The translations under genes were made by a program, and so were the position numbers. Below the pieces are notes generated by a model, which worked only from the letters and a program-made list of their open reading frames with translations, made no database searches and was not told where the DNA came from. A DNA stretch of 64,000 nt. Origin: Ravibacter arvi. Lineage in GTDB: Bacteria; Bacteroidota; Bacteroidia; Cytophagales; Spirosomataceae. The stretch covers positions 130,911-194,910 of the forward strand of contig NZ_BAABEY010000016.1 of NCBI RefSeq assembly GCF_039540405.1, read 5' to 3'. How positions within the stretch are numbered: the stretch's first letter is position 1; the number at the start of each line of letters is the position of its first letter. Shown one piece after another: positions 62,089 to 64,000 of this stretch.

Positions 62089-63003
62089 ATGAAAGCATTG
62101 ATTTTGGGCGGTGGCTCAATGAAGGGGGCGTATCAGGTAGGAGCGATTAAAGCAGTACTCGAAAGCGGATTTGAACCCGATATGATTTATGGGATATCGG
62201 TAGGCGCGCTTAACACCACCTTCCTGGTCCATGAGGCGTCCAGGCAAATGGAATCTGACGGAAAGGTAAACTGGAAGCAGGCTGCCAGGCTCCTGATGGA
62301 ATTCTGGATAAAAAAAATCAACAGTCCCCAGGTGGTAGGAACGCTTCGTTCAAGGGTTTCCCTTGGGGTAAATACACTGATGAGCCAATTTGAGGGGCTC
62401 CTGGACCCGACCCCGCTGCATGCCCTGGTGCAGGAAGAAATCGACCTGGACATTCTCAAAAAATCTCCGGTTAAGAGCAAGGTAGGCGCAGTCAACATCA
62501 ACACGGGCGAAATGCGTTATGTATCGCCTTCAGACCCGGACTACATGGGTTTTCTGTTTGCAAGCTCCGCTATTCCCATGATGATGCCGCCGGTCCGGAT
62601 CGGGGAAAACGGTGACCTTTACGTAGATGGTGCTTTGCGCGAGGTAATACCCGTCAGGCCTGCTTTTGAAGACGGCGCCACCGAAGTGGTGATTGTAGCA
62701 TGCCATGCTTTTGAAATGTACCAGCGGGAAGCGTTCAATGCCCATAACCTGGTTAACCTGATCCAGAGGATTAAGGATATAACGGTCAATCAAAACGTGA
62801 ATTCGGATATCATGTGGGCGAGAATTTATGCGGAACGGGCGATACTGAGAGGAGAAAATGTTTCGGTGAGGGTGATCCGGCCCAATGAACCACCGGCGTT
62901 GGATCTTACGCGGTTTACCAGCGAAGATATTTCCAGGCTGATCGTTGAGGGGTATAAGGAAGCGCTTGAAATCCTGAAGGGATCACTTCCGGGCAAGGCA
63001 TAA
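62089..63003 (+). CDS. Patatin-like phospholipase
   Basis: 304 residues from ATG 62089; the frame extends upstream through the GC-rich repeat, and that part is rejected. Ser-Asp dyad lipid acyl hydrolase. Oxyanion loop GGGSMKG (7-13), nucleophile Ser37 in GISVG, catalytic Asp180 in YVDGALRE. No signal peptide and no C-terminal barrel, so it is a cytoplasmic, RssA-like protein. Its last codons form one arm of a 59-bp perfect palindrome. Confidence 0.93.
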   Translation: MKALILGGGSMKGAYQVGAIKAVLESGFEPDMIYGISVGALNTTFLVHEASRQMESDGKVNWKQAARLLMEFWIKKINSPQVVGTLRSRVSLGVNTLMSQFEGLLDPTPLHALVQEEIDLDILKKSPVKSKVGAVNINTGEMRYVSPSDPDYMGFLFASSAIPMMMPPVRIGENGDLYVDGALREVIPVRPAFEDGATEVVIVACHAFEMYQREAFNAHNLVNLIQRIKDITVNQNVNSDIMWARIYAERAILRGENVSVRVIRPNEPPALDLTRFTSEDISRLIVEGYKEALEILKGSLPGKA

Positions 63004-63045
63004 AAAAAAGGGGCGACGCCCCTTTTTTTTATGCCTTGCCCGGAA
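62987..63045. terminator. Perfect 59-bp palindrome, bidirectional terminator
   Basis: 29-bp perfect arms around a single A at 63016. The core ggggcg / cgcccc is bracketed by eight A and eight T, the classic shape of a two-way intrinsic terminator. The outer arms include the final codons of the patatin gene, and the right arm ends 4 nt before the stop of the convergent gene. Confidence 0.92.
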
Positions 63046-63048
63046 AGC

Positions 63049-64000
63049 TTACCTGAAAAGTTGTATCCATCCTTTCATGGTAGTGCTTTTCCCGTTCCTG
63101 GTAGTAGATTCGATGGTGGCTTCGCACTCGTAGAAATACTGTCCTGCCGGGAGGTCGGTTCCTGCGGAGCTTTTGCCGTTCCAGTTGATTTCGGCGTTTT
63201 TGGACTGCCATACCAGTGCGCCCCAGCGGTTGTAGACTTTGAAGTTGACCGACATGACGAAAGACGGGCACCCGATGGGCTTGAAGGTATCATTTTTCCC
63301 GTCACCGTTTGGCGAGAATGCATTTGGGAAAGCGATGAGGGCACAGTTGTCCCTGCATACGATATTTGATTTCGGTCCTTCCTCACCGAACCTGTTGACG
63401 GCCACTACATAATAGCATCCTGCATAGGAAGACAGGCCCTGGTGGAGGAAAACACCTTCAGCGCCGGATGCGGCGGGCACTGTCCCCACGAGTTTGAACT
63501 CTTCGCCTTCATACCTTGAAAAATAGACGCGGTAAGCGGTCACTGCCTGGATATCGCAGGTCTGGGGGTAAGTCCATTTGGGGTCGTTGGTATATCCCTG
63601 GTCCTGGCATGTGCCTGGCTCCATTTTGGAGCAATCCAGGGGAGCGAGTGTGAGAACGGGGGCGCATGGCTTGGAAGTATCGGAAGGTATAGCGCAGAGC
63701 TCCTGTGAGAAGTTGAAGAGCTTGTCCGGCCTTACCTTTGGACTGTTATAGGACCCAGCCGTTTCGACGCGGTAGCAATACTCCTGGTCGGGTTGTATGG
63801 TAGTAGAGGTATTGCCGTCCTGGGGGAAGTGATCTGTTCCGTCATCGGTGTAGGTGAACTTTCCGTCGGAGACCGGTACTTCAGCGATCCTGTTGAAGTT
63901 TCCTGCGGGGTCTTTCCTGTAGACATAGTGAACCTGTGCGGAAACGTTGTCCCATGGGACCTGTGCTGCCCATTCGAGCTTGACCTGCTCGACTACGCCT
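63049..64000 (-). CDS. Type IX-secreted protein, C-terminal part with gliding-motility-type sorting domain (5' truncated)
   Basis: At least 317 residues; the frame stays open to the right edge, so the N-terminus is outside the window. The Met at 63624 is internal. Two fibronectin-III-like repeats (WAAQVPWDNVSAQVHYVYRK and AYRVYFSRYEGEEFKLVG) precede the type B C-terminal domain: NAFSPNGDGKNDTFKP, FKVYNRWGALVWQ, LPAGQYFYE and the ending GWIQLFR. Such proteins are exported by the type IX system and tend to be large adhesins or cell-surface proteins. The ligand is unknown. Confidence 0.95.
   Translation of the reverse strand, partial: GVVEQVKLEWAAQVPWDNVSAQVHYVYRKDPAGNFNRIAEVPVSDGKFTYTDDGTDHFPQDGNTSTTIQPDQEYCYRVETAGSYNSPKVRPDKLFNFSQELCAIPSDTSKPCAPVLTLAPLDCSKMEPGTCQDQGYTNDPKWTYPQTCDIQAVTAYRVYFSRYEGEEFKLVGTVPAASGAEGVFLHQGLSSYAGCYYVVAVNRFGEEGPKSNIVCRDNCALIAFPNAFSPNGDGKNDTFKPIGCPSFVMSVNFKVYNRWGALVWQSKNAEINWNGKSSAGTDLPAGQYFYECEATIESTTRNGKSTTMKGWIQLFR

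Overview
The window looks like a chromosomal segment from a member of the Bacteroidota, most likely Cytophagales and plausibly Dyadobacter or a close relative. Support comes from a RagB/SusD protein, a type IX secretion (gliding-motility-type) C-terminal domain, Bacteroidota-restricted families (DUF5606, DUF4293, DUF5672), a PafA-type phosphatase, candidate promoters of the TTTG / TAnnTTTG type, few Shine-Dalgarno sequences and roughly balanced GC. The genus is inference. I found no rRNA or tRNA gene, CRISPR array, prophage, insertion sequence or transposase.

Layout. 1-5.2 kb: 3' part of a SusD gene, a GT-C-like membrane protein and dnaA. 5.2-9.1 kb (minus): ribBA, a YceI-like protein, a COG4324 aminopeptidase and a DUF3108 protein. 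9.3-17.9 kb: ybaB/ebfC, a family 2 glycosyltransferase, a PspC-domain protein, a cold-shock protein, exported proteins, an FAH-family enzyme, gmd, a SPOR lipoprotein, murB and a small CBM48 protein. 18-25.5 kb: a TIM-barrel isomerase, a LytS/LytTR two-component pair divergent from a TonB-dependent receptor, and a TIM-barrel/Dabb fusion lipoprotein. 25.8-34.2 kb: a Cys/Lys-rich mini-protein, DUF502-engB-DUF5606, a KAS III enzyme, a membrane protein, an M1 peptidase, a DUF421 protein and a serine hydrolase. 34.3-34.7 kb holds decayed gene remnants. 34.7-41.9 kb (minus): recQ-purD-ricT-anmK-lhgO. 42-51 kb: kdsD, DUF4293, rimO, a GT2/DUF5672 pair, an rhlE-type helicase with a cold-shock-domain gene, an OmpA protein and prmA. 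51-64 kb: a 1,559-residue exported protein of unknown function, plsY, an M20 peptidase, a 1-kb repeat island, pafA, a polyprenyl synthase, a patatin and the 3' end of a type IX-secreted protein.

Most genes are core housekeeping: envelope building (murB, kdsD, anmK, plsY, gmd, glycosyltransferases), translation (rimO, prmA, engB, rhlE), cofactors and purines (ribBA, purD) and replication or repair (dnaA, recQ). The distinctive content is between genes. There are two families of inverted repeats built from 7-nt units: family A (TCGGAAN type) and family B (CTCACNN / GTGAGNN type). They sit just before start codons (murB, ybaB, ompA, prmA, patatin) or at stop codons between genes. In one case two eight-unit arrays flank a 355-bp insert. 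Two perfect palindromes of 58 and 59 bp separate convergent gene pairs. A third repeat type, a hairpin-forming unit repeated every 172 bp, fills the gap after the M20 peptidase. These repeats also explain several spurious N-terminal extensions, so I moved many starts downstream of the longest possible reading frame.
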